Below the pieces are notes generated by a model. The model had not been told where the DNA came from and did no database searches. It saw nothing but the letters and a program-made list of their open reading frames with translations. Below are positions 19,813-29,312 of a stretch of 64,000 nt of DNA, piece by piece. This DNA comes from JBEPVZ01 sp041690695 (lineage in GTDB: Bacteria; Patescibacteriota; Microgenomatia; Daviesbacterales; UBA10151), in contig JBEPVZ010000002.1 of assembly GCA_041690695.1 (NCBI GenBank), positions 29,591 to 93,590 of the forward strand, given 5' to 3'. The number at the start of each line of letters is the position of its first letter. The stretch's first letter is position 1. A program made the translations under genes and the position numbers.

Positions 19813-21278
19813 TGTTGATAAACATAAGCTTTAAAACCACCTTGTTCGAGCATATATTTATAGTTTAGGGGAGCTATCGTTGGGGCTCTTTTTTCCGTCA
19901 TTAAAACTGAGTACTCCGTTGCGCTGGATGAAACTTCTTGGGGATAAAGCCAACTAAAAACTGAATCTTCGGAACTATGAGCTGGCTTTCGAGCATAATT
20001 ACTAAAAAGATATCTCCAACCTTCATATTTATGACATGCTCCATCTTGATCTAAATCGTAACTATTTTGTCCGACAATATTCATGACTTGTCCGATGAGC
20101 TTATTTTTAGTAGCGAGACCAAAATCTCCGCTAGCTGTAAAAACAGTAAAGATGCCATGGATAACAAATAAGATGATTACAATATAAGCTAGAATCCTTA
20201 TTTTTTTAGAAAATGATTCTATAAGTGATGCCATAACTAAAAAGAGGAGAGGAAAAAATCCGAGTAGATAATATTCAATCGGATGAATAACTGGTAAGGC
20301 AATGAATGGAATAAGAAATGACAAACTAAGTAAAACGATTAATCTTGTTTTTGGATTAGTCCAGGTCGCCTTTTTAATACTAAAGTATAACAAGCCGATT
20401 AGAGTTATGGCTGATAATACTAAGCTGCCTTGAGTAGTTGTCGAAAGGGGATTTGTAATACACGGATATAAAATTTCATCGGCATTATTTCGATTAGGTG
20501 TTAAATACCAGACTCGACTGAAAGATTGAAGAAGGCTATTAAAACGAAGTCCAAGATCTATGTTGACATGATATTTACTGGAAGATTGTAGAATTCTAAT
20601 AGGGGTAGTTATATTGCTAGCCTTATGAAAGTAATCAAAAGCGATTAAAGGCGAAATCGTTATGATAAATGCCAGAAAACTGAGGATTAAGATTTTTTTA
20701 TTCAATTTTTTTCTTTGAATAAATGCCCAATAAAGGGCGACTATGATAATGAGAAAAAGAGACAAGTGGATATGGAAGACCATTCCGTATGAAATAGCGA
20801 AAACAATCCACCATTTATTAGAGCGACTGGTCAGATAAAGTGATATGGCCATCAGTAAAGATAAAAACGGAACTCCGGGGGGATAAGGCTGCTGGTCATA
20901 ATAGACCATTAGTGCTGAGCTGGCGTAGAGAAGGGCTGCAACTAGGCCAACTTTTTTATTAAAAATATATGTGCCAAGTAGATATAGTAAAAAAACTGCT
21001 CCAACCCCAAGTAAGCTGGAAATTACTCCCAAAACCAGCGGATTACCTTGGAACAAGGCTACAAATGGATAGATAATATATATCCAGAGAGGCCCCATGT
21101 AAAAATCAAAGCCTAAGGCGCTAACACCAATCCAAATAATATGGAAATGTTTAACAATCGTTTGAGTAATATAAAGCAAATATTCTTCATCTGGAGTAAA
21201 AACCATCAACTTAGAAAGAGTTACTAATCTGATGATTGCTGCCAATAATAAGATGACAATCAAGGCGTATTTTTGCAT
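19809..21278 (-). CDS. GT39/ArnT-like membrane glycosyltransferase on the reverse strand
   Basis: 489 residues. The catalytic loop MVFTPDEEYLLYITQTIV carries the conserved acidic residues of PMT/ArnT enzymes, and multiple hydrophobic helices follow. The motif YYDQQPYPPGVPFLSLL matches the family's second external loop. This is the only reverse-strand gene of the glycan locus apart from the mazEF pair. Its stop shares bases with the convergent GT2 gene, and its ATG faces the next gene across a 32-base spacer with a palindromic double promoter. It should transfer a sugar from a polyprenyl-phosphate donor. Confidence 0.8.
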   Translation of the reverse strand: MQKYALIVILLLAAIIRLVTLSKLMVFTPDEEYLLYITQTIVKHFHIIWIGVSALGFDFYMGPLWIYIIYPFVALFQGNPLVLGVISSLLGVGAVFLLYLLGTYIFNKKVGLVAALLYASSALMVYYDQQPYPPGVPFLSLLMAISLYLTSRSNKWWIVFAISYGMVFHIHLSLFLIIIVALYWAFIQRKKLNKKILILSFLAFIITISPLIAFDYFHKASNITTPIRILQSSSKYHVNIDLGLRFNSLLQSFSRVWYLTPNRNNADEILYPCITNPLSTTTQGSLVLSAITLIGLLYFSIKKATWTNPKTRLIVLLSLSFLIPFIALPVIHPIEYYLLGFFPLLFLVMASLIESFSKKIRILAYIVIILFVIHGIFTVFTASGDFGLATKNKLIGQVMNIVGQNSYDLDQDGACHKYEGWRYLFSNYARKPAHSSEDSVFSWLYPQEVSSSATEYSVLMTEKRAPTIAPLNYKYMLEQGGFKAYVYQH

Positions 21279-21284
21279 AAAATA

Positions 21285-21304
21285 ATTGTACCATTTGGTA
21301 CAAT
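21285..21304. promoter_or_regulatory. Palindromic divergent promoter
   Basis: ATTGTACC (21285-21292), four bases, GGTACAAT (21297-21304) form a perfect inverted repeat. On each strand it supplies an extended -10 element (TGG TACAAT) with exactly six bases to the ATG: 21311 on the plus strand and 21278 on the minus strand. Both transcripts would be leaderless, and a polymerase bound on one strand would block the other. Confidence 0.65.
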
Positions 21305-21310
21305 GTTTAA

Positions 21311-22126
21311 ATGAAATGTTTCTTTCATAAGCAAGACGACTCAGCGCTTTTGTTTATGGCTAAGGGTTTGCCTATTAAAAAATGTAAAATCGATCAGCTA
21401 GTCTTTACTGACAAAAGTTTTGATTTTAGTTATAAAAAATACCATCGTGATTTTGAATATAATCAATCAGATCGGCAGTTTAAAAATATTTTCTTAAAAA
21501 GAATTAACAAGATAAAAAAATTTAAATTAGATGGTAAGGCTTTGGATATCGGTTGTTCAACGGGGGCTTATTTAGGTTTATTAAAGGAACTTGGATGGGA
21601 CGTTACTGGGATTGAAACTTCGAAGCAAGCTGCTAAGATAGCAGCAGACAAAGGTATCCGAGTCTTGACCCAGTCTTTTGAATCAACTAATTTTAAAGAT
21701 CAGAGATTTGATCTGATTATCCTAAACCATACCTTAGAGCATCTCGAAAATCCTCTTGATGTCTTTCAAAAAATCTATAAACTTTTAAATCCTTCAGGAA
21801 TGGTCATTGTTGACTTGCCAAACTTCGATTGCTTGTCAGAAAAGTATCGCCGCGATAAATGGAAGTTACTTTTACCAAACGAACATCCCTGGCAATTTAC
21901 ACCTCAAACATTAAGACTATTATTTGAGAAAGCTGGGTTAAAAGATATTCAATATGATACCTCATCCGGTTTACTCGATTATGCAAACCCTATTTTTGAA
22001 TTATTGCTCGCGTTAGTTACTTTTAAAAAACGGTTTTTTAATGAGTTGGCAATGTTACCTTGGAACTTGGTTGAAACGATCTTGAATAAAGGTAGCGATC
22101 TATCGATGGTCGGCTTTAAAAAATGA
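21311..22126 (+). CDS. Class I SAM-dependent methyltransferase
   Basis: 271 residues. A short N-terminus with Cys and Lys-rich segments leads into motif I, ALDIGCSTGAYLGLLKELG, the acidic strand 2 (VTGIETSKQAAKIA), and LIILNHTLEHLENPLDVF, all typical of Methyltransf_23 enzymes of polysaccharide loci. WKLLLPNEHPWQFTPQTLRLLFEKAG is a conserved segment of the same group. It opens the second plus-strand run, directly behind the palindromic divergent promoter, and its stop overlaps the next ATG. Confidence 0.84.
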   Translation: MKCFFHKQDDSALLFMAKGLPIKKCKIDQLVFTDKSFDFSYKKYHRDFEYNQSDRQFKNIFLKRINKIKKFKLDGKALDIGCSTGAYLGLLKELGWDVTGIETSKQAAKIAADKGIRVLTQSFESTNFKDQRFDLIILNHTLEHLENPLDVFQKIYKLLNPSGMVIVDLPNFDCLSEKYRRDKWKLLLPNEHPWQFTPQTLRLLFEKAGLKDIQYDTSSGLLDYANPIFELLLALVTFKKRFFNELAMLPWNLVETILNKGSDLSMVGFKK

Positions 22127-23529
22127 AAAAGTGCATAAGTTTGGGGCCGGTAGTATTGATTTTGTTATTTCACCTTTGGCTACTTAGTAATTTAATATTT
22201 ACGGCTTGGCCCGAAATGTTAAGTTATCCATTTTTACTAAATTCCGGTTTTGTAATTTATCGCGATTTTGTGATGCCTTATCCACCACTATTACCTTTAT
22301 TTCTTGAATTGTGGTTTAAGTTATTCAATTTTGATGTTCATTCTTTGCGTTTGCTGACTTGGCTTTTAATTATGATCGTTGATTTCAACTTATTTTATTT
22401 AATTAAAAGGATTTCTAAAAGCCAAAAAATAAGTCTAGGTCTTTTAGCGATATATGTACCGATCCAAGCTTTATTGGATGGCAACATGTTATGGTTTGAT
22501 TTTGCGACGCTTGTGCCCTTATCCTTTGGTTTAATAACATTGTTTAAATGGCTAAATAATCAAAAAGGATCCTACCTTTTTTCTACCGTCGCGTTCTTTG
22601 GAATAGCGACGGCTATTAAGCAAACTACGATCCTATACTTTATACCTTTAGCACTTTGCTATCTAATTTATAAAAAAAAGCTTTACTCGAAAGATTTATT
22701 GACCGGAGCATTAGCTTTAGGTTTAATTTGGGTGCCATTAATTAGTTATTTACTTGTAAAAGGTTCTATTTTGTCGTTCTGGCTATGGAATTTTGTTTAT
22801 CCATTAACGGAGTGGTCAAAGTTTCCAGGCTATGTTGCGCTATCCTTAACCCGCGATCAAAAGCTAATTTTAATAATACTGATCGCCTCTATCGTTGTGA
22901 CAATGATGGGACTCTCCAAAAAAATATGGACTGACTTAAAGTTTTGGACTCTACTGGGATTTGTATTAGTTGCTGGTATAACCGTTTATCCAAGATTTTC
23001 TTTTTTTCATTTACAGCCGGCCTTATTTTTAATCATTTTGCTGTTGGGCTATAGTCTCAGTCGACTAAAAAGTAGTTTCCAAGTGATTGTTTTTGGATTA
23101 TTGGTGATTAATCTTATTTTGATTGTTAAATTTGAGCTTCCAACTACTTTAGGTTCAAATCAAATACGTTTTGATGGGCCGGAAGATCAACAATTGACGA
23201 AAAGTTTAAAGTCTTATTTAAAGCCAGGCGATAGGGTTTACTTTTTAGGATTATCATCTTTGGAGTATGTTCAAACTCAAACTTTACCGACCAAGCCTTG
23301 GGTAGATAATTTTGGTTGGTACTTAGAAATGCCTGATGTTCAGCGGCAAGTTATTAACGGGTTAATTAAGAATAAACCTCAGTTTATTTTTTGGCAGAAA
23401 CCATCAAGCGGTATGTGGTATGAATTGGGAGTTTATCAGCCAAAACAAATAGTATCTTTTATTAATCAATCTTATATACAATCAGGACAACTAAATAATG
23501 GAATAGAAATATGGACCAGAAAAGATTAA
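22123..23529 (+). CDS. Multi-pass GT39-like membrane protein
   Basis: 468 residues, ATGA-coupled to the methyltransferase. The first loop reads SGFVIYRDFVMPYPPLLPLFL, in which the Arg-Asp pair and PPLLP sit where GT39-type enzymes have their catalytic loop; about ten hydrophobic helices follow. The C-terminal 110 residues are soluble (KLKSYLKPGDRVYFLG and after). The family assignment is by layout rather than a diagnostic motif. It overlaps the next GT4 gene by 19 bases. Confidence 0.65.
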   Translation: MKKCISLGPVVLILLFHLWLLSNLIFTAWPEMLSYPFLLNSGFVIYRDFVMPYPPLLPLFLELWFKLFNFDVHSLRLLTWLLIMIVDFNLFYLIKRISKSQKISLGLLAIYVPIQALLDGNMLWFDFATLVPLSFGLITLFKWLNNQKGSYLFSTVAFFGIATAIKQTTILYFIPLALCYLIYKKKLYSKDLLTGALALGLIWVPLISYLLVKGSILSFWLWNFVYPLTEWSKFPGYVALSLTRDQKLILIILIASIVVTMMGLSKKIWTDLKFWTLLGFVLVAGITVYPRFSFFHLQPALFLIILLLGYSLSRLKSSFQVIVFGLLVINLILIVKFELPTTLGSNQIRFDGPEDQQLTKSLKSYLKPGDRVYFLGLSSLEYVQTQTLPTKPWVDNFGWYLEMPDVQRQVINGLIKNKPQFIFWQKPSSGMWYELGVYQPKQIVSFINQSYIQSGQLNNGIEIWTRKD

Positions 23530-24473
23530 AGATCGCGTTTTTAAGCCGATATAGTGGGATAGTCGAACGAGGGGCTGAAACCTATGTTCTAGAACTTGCC
23601 AAAAGACTAGAAGCCTTTCATCAAGTCGATATTTTATCAGGTCTTGATTCAGATAATTTTTGGAAGATAGTTCAAGGACATTATGATATTGTCATTTCAA
23701 CTAATGGTCGCATTCAAGCCTTAAAGGTCAGTTTAGGAAGATTGTTTAGTAATTATAAGTTAATTATTTCCGGTCAAGCTGGTATTGGCCGCGATGATAT
23801 TTGGAATATAGCGATCGCTTGTCCAAATGTATTTGTAGCTCTAACTGATGTCGAGCTTAATTGGGCTAAAAAGTGGGCATGGTTTAGTAAATTAATAAAG
23901 ATTCCGAATGGGATTGATTTAAAAAAATTCTCATCGACTGGACAAAAAATCAAACTAGATTTAGAGCCGCCAGTCATTCTCAGTGTTGGAGCTCTGAGTT
24001 GGTATAAACATCACGATAGAACAATTGAAGCAGTTAGTAAGTTAAAAAAAGGGTCGCTATTAATTATTGGCCAAGGGCCTCTCAAATCAGAATTGACCAA
24101 ATTAGGAAATGAGAAACTTGGTAAGACACGTTTTAAGGTTATCAGTGCTCCTTATTCTGAAATTGCTAAGTATTATAGAAGTTGTGATCTATTTACTTTA
24201 CCATCTTGGGACAGAGAAGCTTTTGGGATAGTTTATTTAGAAGCAATGGCTTCAGGTTTAGGAGTGGTTGCGCCAGATGACTTGTCAAGGCAAGAGATTA
24301 TTGGGCAGGCTGGAATTTTAGTTGATACTTCAGATCCGGAAAAATTTAGTCAGGCCCTAGAAGGAGCATTTAAAAAAGACTGGTTAAAAGTTGCTCGACT
24401 ACAAGCCGAGAAATTTTCATGGGATAAGGTCGCAAATAGTTATTTAGAATTATTTAAGGATTTAAAGTCATGA
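23511..24473 (+). CDS. Glycosyltransferase family 4
   Basis: 320 residues with a GT-B layout. The N-terminal domain starts IAFLSRYSGIVERGAETYVLELAKRL, and the C-terminal domain shows PPVILSVGALSWYKHHDRTIEA and the GT4 signature DREAFGIVYLEAMASGLG (the E-x7-E nucleotide-sugar-binding element). Slightly shorter than the usual 350-380 residues, with the shortening in the N-terminal domain. It is a cytoplasmic retaining enzyme adding a sugar to a lipid-linked glycan. ATGA-coupled to the next GT2 gene. Confidence 0.88.
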   Translation: MDQKRLKIAFLSRYSGIVERGAETYVLELAKRLEAFHQVDILSGLDSDNFWKIVQGHYDIVISTNGRIQALKVSLGRLFSNYKLIISGQAGIGRDDIWNIAIACPNVFVALTDVELNWAKKWAWFSKLIKIPNGIDLKKFSSTGQKIKLDLEPPVILSVGALSWYKHHDRTIEAVSKLKKGSLLIIGQGPLKSELTKLGNEKLGKTRFKVISAPYSEIAKYYRSCDLFTLPSWDREAFGIVYLEAMASGLGVVAPDDLSRQEIIGQAGILVDTSDPEKFSQALEGAFKKDWLKVARLQAEKFSWDKVANSYLELFKDLKS

Positions 24474-25309
24474 AAGTCTCTGTTATTATTCCTGTTTTTA
24501 ATGAGGCCAAGGTTTTAGGTGACTGTTTAAAATCTCTTTTAGCTGAAAACTTCCAAGATTATGAAATTATAGTAGTTGATGATGGTTCAAAAGATCGAAG
24601 TTTAGATATTGCAAAACAATTTAAAACTAAAATCTTTCACCAAAAACATAAGGGTCCGGGAGCCGCTCGAAATTTAGGTGTTAAACATGCTCGGGGGCAA
24701 GTAATTGTTTTTGTTGATGCCGATATGACTTTTGATAAAAACTTTATAAAAAAGTTAACTGAGCCCATTTTTAAAGGCCAAACGATAGGGACATTTAGCA
24801 AAGAAGAATATGTTACCAATCCCAAAAAACGTTGGAGCCAAGCGTGGAATATCAACAAGAAATTACCAATAGAGCGAATGCATCCTGAGAATTATCCGAG
24901 TGAGCAAGCAGTTTTTCGAGCGATTTTAAAATCTGAATTTGAAAAGGTTGGTGGATTTAAAACGATTGGTTATATTGATGACTATACATTAAGTGAAAAA
25001 CTGGGTATTAAAGCTATTGCTGCTCCAGGGGCTATTTTTTATCATCGTAATCCTGAAACTTTCGGAGAAGTTTGGCGACAAGCCAGGTGGGTGGGTAAAA
25101 GTGAATTTAAAAGACGAAAAATTCGGATTGAATTTATCATGAGATTTATTGCCATCTTTAGATATTCTTTGCCAGTCAGTTTAATAAAGGGGATTTTAAT
25201 TGCGATTAAAAACAAAAAGCTATTTTTTATCTGGTTTAAAGTTATTTACGATTTGGCCGTTGAAGTTTCTTTATGGAGATCCTTTTTAAGAGAACAACGT
25301 TACCGATGA
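24470..25309 (+). CDS. Glycosyltransferase family 2
   Basis: 279 residues. All GT-A elements are present: VSVIIPVFNEAKVLGDCLKS, IVVDDGSKDRSLDIA, the DxD strand IVFVDADMTFDKNF, and an acceptor-side GYIDDYTLSEKLG. The C-terminus has a hydrophobic segment (LPVSLIKGILIAIK). It lies between a GT4 gene and a GT39 gene with four-base overlaps on both sides, so all three are probably translated from one message. Confidence 0.88.
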   Translation: MKVSVIIPVFNEAKVLGDCLKSLLAENFQDYEIIVVDDGSKDRSLDIAKQFKTKIFHQKHKGPGAARNLGVKHARGQVIVFVDADMTFDKNFIKKLTEPIFKGQTIGTFSKEEYVTNPKKRWSQAWNINKKLPIERMHPENYPSEQAVFRAILKSEFEKVGGFKTIGYIDDYTLSEKLGIKAIAAPGAIFYHRNPETFGEVWRQARWVGKSEFKRRKIRIEFIMRFIAIFRYSLPVSLIKGILIAIKNKKLFFIWFKVIYDLAVEVSLWRSFLREQRYR

Positions 25310-26730
25310 TTTGGATAATTTTATTATTTAGTTTTGCACTCCGATTAATATCGCTAAATCAATCGCTTTGGTTAGATGAAGCTATCAGCGTTTTAGCTGT
25401 TCGGGGACATGATTTAGCTTATATTTGGAGTCATTTCTTTGCTGTTGATGTTCATCCCCCTGGATTTTACTTATTACTCTGGTTAACTGGTAATTTATTT
25501 GGCTGGAGTGAGATCATAATTCGTTTACCGTCCGTACTATTGGCGATTGGAACAATTTATTTAACTTTTAAAATTGGTCAACTACTTTTTTCAAAACCAG
25601 TTGGTTTAATTGCGGCATTACTTTTGGCGGTTAATCCACTTGATCTTTATTATTCGGAGGAGGCCAGAATGTACTCGTTAGCTACTTTTGGGGTAGCTTT
25701 GTCTTTTTACTGTTTTTTTAAATATTTAAAGGGTTTAAGAGTCCGTTGGTGGTTATATGCGATTAGCTTGGTGATTATCTTCTGGTCAGATTATCTGCCA
25801 TATATCGTGGTTTTAATTCAATTGGGCGGCTTTGTATTGTTTAGAAAAAATACTAAAAATAGAAGTTTTATTTCTGGGCTACTAGTTGGTTTATTGAGTT
25901 TGTTACCTTTGATTCCACTAGCTTGGCAACAATTTGTCGGTGGATTAAAAGTTGCTACGGACTTACCCACTTGGGGAAAGATTGTCGGAGGAGCTGGCTT
26001 TAAAGAGCTGGCATTGTTACCACTAAAAACTGAAACTGGTCGAATATCTTTAGCGGGTAACCCGTTATTTAAAGTTCTAGCTGGGTTTACAAGTTTAATT
26101 TATCTTTATCTGTTAGTTTGTCTATGGAGGAGGTTTAATAAACCGGTTGTGGTGTTATTTGCGTGGCTAATCATTCCACCCGTTTTGACATTCTTGGTTT
26201 CATTTTGGATCCCATTATTTTCTTATTATCGTTTTATCTTCATTCTGCCAGCCTTTTGTCTCTTAGTAGCTATCTCTATTAACAGTCAAAAGCGGGTGGT
26301 CCAAAAATTATTAGGATTAGTACTGATTTTTCTTGAATTAACTTTCTGCTTTATTTATCTGATTAATCCAACTTTCCATCGTGAAGATTGGCGTGGGGCT
26401 GTTAATTTTACGGATCAATTTAAAAATTCTGACCAAATAATTTTATTTGATGATAATAATCTTGAGGCGCCATTTATCTATTACAGTCAGAATTTAAGTC
26501 CGGCTAAACCTGGGTTAGATAAGATCCCAGCCGATTCATCAAATATAAATTCATTAGTGGCTAAGCTTGAAGGTAAAAATCAGGTTTATTTATATGATTA
26601 TTTGGTTGATATAACAGATCCAAACCGAATCTTAGCTCAGAATTTAAATAGCTTAGGTTTTAAACAAACTCAAACTTATAATTTCAATGGGGTTGGGTTT
26701 ATCTATTTGTATACTCGAGTTAATCAATAA
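25306..26730 (+). CDS. GT39 (PMT/ArnT-like) membrane glycosyltransferase
   Basis: 474 residues from ATG 25306, which overlaps the previous TGA by four bases as in most junctions here; an alternative ATG at 25273 would add 11 residues and a longer overlap. The catalytic loop SLWLDEAISVLAVRGHDLAY contains the family's Asp-Glu pair, and DVHPPGFYLLLWL is a strongly conserved GT39 segment, making this the clearest GT39 member of the window. Multiple helices follow, with a soluble tail of about 100 residues. Confidence 0.87.
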   Translation: MIWIILLFSFALRLISLNQSLWLDEAISVLAVRGHDLAYIWSHFFAVDVHPPGFYLLLWLTGNLFGWSEIIIRLPSVLLAIGTIYLTFKIGQLLFSKPVGLIAALLLAVNPLDLYYSEEARMYSLATFGVALSFYCFFKYLKGLRVRWWLYAISLVIIFWSDYLPYIVVLIQLGGFVLFRKNTKNRSFISGLLVGLLSLLPLIPLAWQQFVGGLKVATDLPTWGKIVGGAGFKELALLPLKTETGRISLAGNPLFKVLAGFTSLIYLYLLVCLWRRFNKPVVVLFAWLIIPPVLTFLVSFWIPLFSYYRFIFILPAFCLLVAISINSQKRVVQKLLGLVLIFLELTFCFIYLINPTFHREDWRGAVNFTDQFKNSDQIILFDDNNLEAPFIYYSQNLSPAKPGLDKIPADSSNINSLVAKLEGKNQVYLYDYLVDITDPNRILAQNLNSLGFKQTQTYNFNGVGFIYLYTRVNQ

Positions 26731-26751
26731 ACACTTCCAGGTCCAACAATT

Positions 26752-26760
26752 TGTTACAAT
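26752..26760 (+). promoter_or_regulatory. Extended -10 promoter, leaderless
   Basis: TGTTACAAT (TG, one base, TACAAT) ends seven bases before ATG 26768, so the message should begin at or next to the start codon. No good -35 element is seen, as expected for extended -10 promoters. Confidence 0.5.
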
Positions 26761-26767
26761 AAAAAGT

Positions 26768-27781
26768 ATGAAAGTTGGAATGGATATTTCTCAAACAGCC
26801 CATGGCGGAGGAGTGGCGACTTATACTGAAAATTTAGCCAGTCATTTACTTAGTCAGCCTGAGTTGGAGATGGTTTTCTTTTATTCATCTCTTCGGAAAC
26901 GCTATCCTGGAAATTTACCTAAATCAAAGTTAAAATCATTTAATTTACCTCCTAGCTTGTTTGAAGTTCTGTTTAATAAGATTCGTAACTTTCCAATAGA
27001 AAAGTTTGTTGGTGAGGTTGATATATTTCATTCGTCAGATTGGGTTCAGCCACCTTCTAAAGCTCGGAAGGTCACAACTTATCACGATGTTATACCGTTA
27101 AAATACCCGGAATGGTCAACTCCTAAAATAGTCAGTGTTCATAAACGTCGGTTACAACTTGTTGAAAAAGAGATCGATATGGTGATTGCGGTTTCTGAAA
27201 CAACTAAAAAAGATCTACTAAGTCTATCAAGTATTCCTGAAAATAAGATTACGGTTATTTATGAAGCAGCCTCCGACGATTTTAAAATTATGGGTGAGTC
27301 AAAAGTAGTCGAGTTTAAGAAGAAATATAAATTGCCTGATCAGTTTATATTGGCAATCGGTGGAATTGGTATTAGACGTAACCTCGCTCGAGTTAAAGAG
27401 GCGGCTGATAAGATACCAGTTATTATAACTGGTCAAGATTTACCATTTTTAAAAATGGATGAAATGGTCCTACTTTATAATGCAGCTTCGGTTTTAGTTT
27501 ACCCTTCACTTTATGAAGGTTTTGGTTTGCCAATTTTAGAAGCCATGCAATCAGGTACATCAGTTGTAACATCAAACTTATCATCAATGGCTGAAATTGG
27601 TAAAGATGCAGCTGTTTTAGTCGACCCAACAAAAACCGATTCAATTAGAGAAGGTATTAAGCAAGCTTTGGCTGATCAAAAACAACTTCAGAAAAAAGGT
27701 CTCGAGCGCGCTAAACAATTTAGCTGGCAAAAAGCGGCTCAGCAAACTGCCAAACTTTATGAGCAGGTTTATGAATCTTGA
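26768..27781 (+). CDS. Glycosyltransferase family 4
   Basis: 337 residues from ATG 26768 (MKVGMDISQTAHGGGVATYT); the frame is open upstream but only inside the previous gene, and an extended -10 promoter just ahead supports this start. The GT-B fold is shown by GVATYTENLASHLL, HSSDWVQPPSKARKVTTYHD, and the GT4 signature LYEGFGLPILEAMQSG with its E-x7-E pair, then GKDAAVLVDP. It resembles mannosyltransferase-like GT4 proteins, but specificity is unknown. Confidence 0.9.
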   Translation: MKVGMDISQTAHGGGVATYTENLASHLLSQPELEMVFFYSSLRKRYPGNLPKSKLKSFNLPPSLFEVLFNKIRNFPIEKFVGEVDIFHSSDWVQPPSKARKVTTYHDVIPLKYPEWSTPKIVSVHKRRLQLVEKEIDMVIAVSETTKKDLLSLSSIPENKITVIYEAASDDFKIMGESKVVEFKKKYKLPDQFILAIGGIGIRRNLARVKEAADKIPVIITGQDLPFLKMDEMVLLYNAASVLVYPSLYEGFGLPILEAMQSGTSVVTSNLSSMAEIGKDAAVLVDPTKTDSIREGIKQALADQKQLQKKGLERAKQFSWQKAAQQTAKLYEQVYES

Positions 27782-29312
27782 TAGATTTTTAATCATTGGT
27801 TTACTGGGGTTGGGAATTATTCTTCGATTAGTTTTAACTTCAAATGGTAATTTTTTGTTTAATCTTGATAGTGCTCGAGATATGGTTGATGTTCGGGAGA
27901 TGGTCGAACTTCATAAATTCAGATTAACCGGTCCAACATCGGGTATTGATGGAGTTTATGATGGGCCAGCTTGGTATTACCTTATGGCAATTCCATATAT
28001 TTTATCGGCGGGTGATCCTTATTCGATGATTTTGATGGAAATTATCTTTTGGGCGATTGGTGGCTGGTTTTTATTAAAAATTGTTAGCCGCTATGGCCGA
28101 AATATGATAGTTTTAGTGGGTATTCTTTGGATATTTTCAGATTTAACGTTTTTAGCAACTCGTTATTCTTTAAGCCCAAATTTAGTTTTATTATTATTTC
28201 CTGTCCTTTTTTATGTTTTAGAAAAATCACTAAATCTAAAAACTAAAAAAGTTTATCTTTACACAATTTTAGTTTGGGGATTAGCAGGTTTTATTTTTAA
28301 TTTAGAGATGGCTTTTGGATTAGTTGTGCCAATCTTACTTTTGTTTATTTATTGGCTATATGACCATAAATTTTATTTAAGATTAGCTAATTATTTCGGA
28401 GTTGTAGTTTATGGCTTATTTCTCCTTCCTCAAATAATTTTTGATTTAAAACATCAAAACATGATGGGCCAAGCATTAGTTAATTATTTACATCAACCAG
28501 GTGGTGGGTCCGCCAGATCTAATCTAATTAATTTATGGAGAGAAACAGTTTCGGGCATCTTGCTTAATAATCACTTTTTAATTGACTTAAGTTGGGTTTT
28601 AGTCGTTTTAACAGTCGTCATAATTATCAAGAAGTTAAAATTGTCGGATAAATATTTGATAATCAGTTTAGTCTTTTTTCTTGGTCCGTTATTAATTTAT
28701 TTTCTAATTCCGATCAACATTATGCTTTGGCATTTACTTAGCTTAAGTGTTGGTTTTTTAATTTTAATGGCTGGGGGACTAGGACAGCTTAAAAAAGGAC
28801 AAATTGGTCGATTGCTAGGGGGATTGTTGATAGTTATTTCTGGTTACTTTGGAATAGTGGGCTTTTTAGATAACTTAAATCAGCTTAGTAATGACGTCTC
28901 ACTGTTTAAAAATGAATCAGCAGCTATCGATTATGTTTATGCGTCGGCGAATCATCAAAACTTTAAAGCCTATGTTTATATGCCCTCGGTGATTGATTAT
29001 CCTTATCAATATTTATTCTGGTGGCAAGGTATTAAAAAATATGGTTATACACCATCAGATTATGCTTATTTACCCAATAAACCAGCGTATATTTCGTCTC
29101 AACAATCTTTTATAAAACTTAGTTCAGGTGGAGCGAGTGATCGGGTCTATCTCATTAAAGAGCCAGATCGAATTTATATGCGACAAGCTTGGGAGAATAG
29201 TTTTAATGATTTGCCAGTCGTTGAGACGGTAATGGTCGGACCGCTTGAAGTTGAAATTAGGCAGGACTTGAGTCAGATGAACGCATCTGCTACGCTTGAG
29301 ATGAATTTATGA
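27759..29312 (+). CDS. Multi-pass GT39-like membrane glycosyltransferase
   Basis: 517 residues if the first ATG (27759) is used; ATG 27771 (MNLDRFLIIG) is equally possible and shortens the overlap with the previous gene. The catalytic loop FLFNLDSARDMVDVREMVE and YDGPAWYYLMAIPYIL match GT39-type proteins in which the Asp pair precedes the second helix. About a dozen hydrophobic helices follow, and the last 120 residues are soluble (YVYASANHQNFKAYVYMPSV). ATGA-coupled to the next GT4 gene. Confidence 0.75.
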   Translation: MSRFMNLDRFLIIGLLGLGIILRLVLTSNGNFLFNLDSARDMVDVREMVELHKFRLTGPTSGIDGVYDGPAWYYLMAIPYILSAGDPYSMILMEIIFWAIGGWFLLKIVSRYGRNMIVLVGILWIFSDLTFLATRYSLSPNLVLLLFPVLFYVLEKSLNLKTKKVYLYTILVWGLAGFIFNLEMAFGLVVPILLLFIYWLYDHKFYLRLANYFGVVVYGLFLLPQIIFDLKHQNMMGQALVNYLHQPGGGSARSNLINLWRETVSGILLNNHFLIDLSWVLVVLTVVIIIKKLKLSDKYLIISLVFFLGPLLIYFLIPINIMLWHLLSLSVGFLILMAGGLGQLKKGQIGRLLGGLLIVISGYFGIVGFLDNLNQLSNDVSLFKNESAAIDYVYASANHQNFKAYVYMPSVIDYPYQYLFWWQGIKKYGYTPSDYAYLPNKPAYISSQQSFIKLSSGGASDRVYLIKEPDRIYMRQAWENSFNDLPVVETVMVGPLEVEIRQDLSQMNASATLEMNL

